A DNA stretch of 15,052 nucleotides from CBDCWA01 sp046048295 (GTDB taxonomy: Bacteria; Pseudomonadota; Alphaproteobacteria; Rhizobiales; Hyphomicrobiaceae). The notes beneath the pieces were generated by a model that worked only from the letters and a program-made list of their open reading frames with translations, did no database searches and was not told the DNA's origin. This document shows positions 13,610 to 15,052 of the stretch, piece by piece. Where the stretch lies: contig JBJOGJ010000079.1 in assembly GCA_046048295.1 (NCBI GenBank), positions 1 through 15,052 on the forward strand, given 5' to 3'. Each line of letters opens with the position of its first letter. Position 1 is the first letter of the stretch. The translations under genes and the position numbers were made by a program.

Positions 13610-14485
13610 TTACGCCGGAACCTCCCCTTCCGTCGACGTCCGCTCCATGCGGCGGCGCTCTGGATAGTAGTCGTTCGACGCATAGTGCTGCGTACACGTG
13701 TTATCCCAGAACGCGATTGTACCGGGCTCCCAGCGCAACCGGAACTGATACTCCGGATACTGCACCTGCGCGTAGAGCAGCTCCAGAAGCGCCTTACTCT
13801 CGTCGGGCGCCAGATCTTCGATGAACAGAACGAACTGCCGGTTCACGTAGATGCATTTCTCGCCGGTCACCGGATGCGTGCGCACGACCGGATGCGACGG
13901 GTTCGGAAAACGCGCCTCCATCTCACGCAATCGCTTCTGGTCCTCGTCTGTCTTCTTGAACAACACGCGGAAGTTCTGGAAGTCGTGGCGCGCCTTGAGC
14001 CCATCGATCATCTTGCGGAATGGCTCGCTGAGGCCGCGGTAGGCCGCCGCCATGTCGGCCCATAGAGTATCCCCGCCAGTCTCCGGCATGATGTCGCATC
14101 TCAGGATCGCATACTTCGTGGGCTGCTGCTTGAATGTCATATCCGCGTGCCAGACATCTGTCGAAAGTACGGGATTATCCTTGTGGTTATCGAGCACCAT
14201 GATCTGCTCGACGTCACCAGTCGGCCGGAACGGATTGGACTCCAACGTGCCTAATTTTTTGGTAATGGCAATCTGTTCGGCTGGAGTGATGAACTGCTCA
14301 CGCAAGTACACGACCTTGTACTTGATCAGCGTCGCCTCGAATGCTCGGACAGTGGCATCGTCGAGCCCGTCCTTGAGATCGAGCCCGATGATTTCGGCGC
14401 CGAGGCTACGGCCTCGAGGCTTTACGGTGAACGGCACGGCGGTTAACGCCTCCTCGAATTCATCCTGACTGGCAATCTTGTTCAT
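13610..14485 (-). CDS. TauD/TfdA-family 2-oxoglutarate-dependent dioxygenase (second copy)
   Basis: This 291-residue protein is a second Fe(II)/2-oxoglutarate dioxygenase of the TauD/TfdA family. The iron ligands are His113-x-Asp115 in DVWHADMTF and His267 in WDNTCTQHYA; Arg282 in RRRMERTS should bind 2-oxoglutarate. WHADMTF and NDYYPERRRMERT are closer to classic TauD/TfdA than the same segments of the copy at 5484, so the two paralogues are probably not interchangeable. The frame is open 120 codons upstream, but that part overlaps the LigB-type gene in another frame; the start at 14485 has GGGAG (with a longish spacing of about 10) and gives family length. It is downstream of the LigB-type gene by 20 bases, so the two form an operon. 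Confidence 0.92.
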   Translation of the reverse strand: MNKIASQDEFEEALTAVPFTVKPRGRSLGAEIIGLDLKDGLDDATVRAFEATLIKYKVVYLREQFITPAEQIAITKKLGTLESNPFRPTGDVEQIMVLDNHKDNPVLSTDVWHADMTFKQQPTKYAILRCDIMPETGGDTLWADMAAAYRGLSEPFRKMIDGLKARHDFQNFRVLFKKTDEDQKRLREMEARFPNPSHPVVRTHPVTGEKCIYVNRQFVLFIEDLAPDESKALLELLYAQVQYPEYQFRLRWEPGTIAFWDNTCTQHYASNDYYPERRRMERTSTEGEVPA

Positions 14486-14505
14486 CGTTGTCTCACTCCC
14501 ATAAA

Positions 14506-15052
14506 TCAGGCGGACCAGATGGAAAAACCCATACCGCATCCGGTGCCGGCGGGCGAGCGGTAGCACGGCACGTATTCCTGCCAGCGGCAGGGCAGACTGG
14601 CTGCGGCTGCCACGGCGGCGGCGACAATCCAATTGCGCATTTCCGAACTGCCGGACTGGAGTTGCGCCGGCGAAATAGACTCGAGGTAGTCTGCATCGCC
14701 ATGTCTGCACGCTTCCAGGAAGCGCAGGTCGAATTCCGCGTCCACCGTGAAATGCGTGAGCCCACCCGAGGCGATGATGCCAACTCGCATATTCCCTGGC
14801 CAGTTCGCGACAGCCGCGAAAATCGCCGTGCCAAGGGCATAGCACCGCGCCGGTCGAGGCTGGTTCGGCGGGAAATAGGTATTGAGCGCTACAGGTACGA
14901 TCGGGACGAAATTCGCGCCCATCAGGCGCTTGTGCACAAACCCGAAGGCATGTCCCTCGCCATGCGGCCTCGCGAGGCTCCTCGCGTGGCTGACGTCGAA
15001 GTGCCGGATGATCAATTGTTCGATAATATGACGGCCGAGGTCCGCGGCAACG
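14506..15052 (-). CDS. LigB-type class III extradiol ring-cleavage dioxygenase, 3' part
   Basis: The last 181 residues of a LigB-family extradiol dioxygenase are present; the gene runs off the right edge. These non-haem Fe(II) enzymes open dihydroxylated aromatic rings next to the hydroxyl pair (protocatechuate, gallate, 2,3-dihydroxyphenylpropionate and similar). In the visible part, His100 of the fragment in IIASGGLTHF matches the catalytic His195 of LigB, and Glu137 in GSSEMRNWI matches the iron ligand Glu242. The two N-terminal iron-binding histidines would lie outside the window. The C-terminal YRSPAGTGCGMGF tail is also family-like. A TTG at 15015 is in frame, but the reading frame continues to the window end with family-like sequence (ADLGRHIIEQLI), so it is not the true start. 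This gene leads the two-gene minus-strand operon and is the strongest evidence for aromatic-ring cleavage in this cluster. Confidence 0.85.
   Translation of the reverse strand, partial: VAADLGRHIIEQLIIRHFDVSHARSLARPHGEGHAFGFVHKRLMGANFVPIVPVALNTYFPPNQPRPARCYALGTAIFAAVANWPGNMRVGIIASGGLTHFTVDAEFDLRFLEACRHGDADYLESISPAQLQSGSSEMRNWIVAAAVAAAASLPCRWQEYVPCYRSPAGTGCGMGFSIWSA

Noticed and set aside
14486..14845. N-terminal extension of the second TauD-like gene by 120 codons
   Set aside because: It overlaps the LigB-type gene in a different frame; the start at 14485 gives family length and a ribosome site.

Overview
The window looks like part of a catabolic gene cluster from a GC-rich proteobacterium, most likely an alphaproteobacterium (Hyphomicrobiales or Rhodospirillales type). 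This rests on the high G+C content, strong Shine-Dalgarno (SD) sequences, and the mix of families present: molybdenum hydroxylases, TauD-type dioxygenases, a UbiD decarboxylase and a LigB-type ring-cleavage enzyme. The taxonomic call is inference. There is no rRNA, tRNA, CRISPR array, insertion sequence or phage gene, and I see no transporter or transcription regulator.

Layout, left to right: (1) a plus-strand CoxL-like molybdenum hydroxylase large subunit (104-2437), ending at a strong bidirectional terminator. (2) A minus-strand pair (5131-2510): a 2Fe-2S subunit followed by a Tat-exported IorB-like molybdopterin subunit, with only 3 bases between them. (3) A 352-base divergent intergenic region with several repeats and inverted repeats that look like operators. 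(4) A plus-strand TauD/TfdA-type dioxygenase (5484-6359) with its own terminator. (5) A minus-strand pair: a thiamine-diphosphate (ThDP) enzyme (10048-8303) and, after a 227-base gap, a UbiD-family decarboxylase (8075-6444). (6) A divergent plus-strand operon (10185-13563): an extended short-chain dehydrogenase/epimerase, an ornithine-cyclodeaminase-family protein, a class II aldolase/adducin-family protein and a TsaA/TrmO-domain protein. (7) A minus-strand pair at the right edge: the C-terminal part of a LigB-type extradiol dioxygenase (cut by the window end) and a second TauD/TfdA-type dioxygenase (14485-13610).

Taken together, the genes suggest breakdown of an aromatic or heteroaromatic acid. 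The molybdenum enzymes and the 2-oxoglutarate-dependent oxygenases would hydroxylate or dealkylate, UbiD and possibly the class II aldolase-fold protein would decarboxylate, the LigB-type enzyme would cleave a dihydroxylated ring, and the ThDP, short-chain dehydrogenase (SDR) and ornithine-cyclodeaminase-like enzymes would handle the fragments. The substrate cannot be read from the sequence. The assignments to families are firm; the joint pathway is a hypothesis. The most unusual points are an ornithine-cyclodeaminase homologue that appears to have lost two catalytic residues, a tRNA-methyltransferase-type (TrmO) domain inside a catabolic operon, and the repeat-rich divergent control region at 5132-5483.
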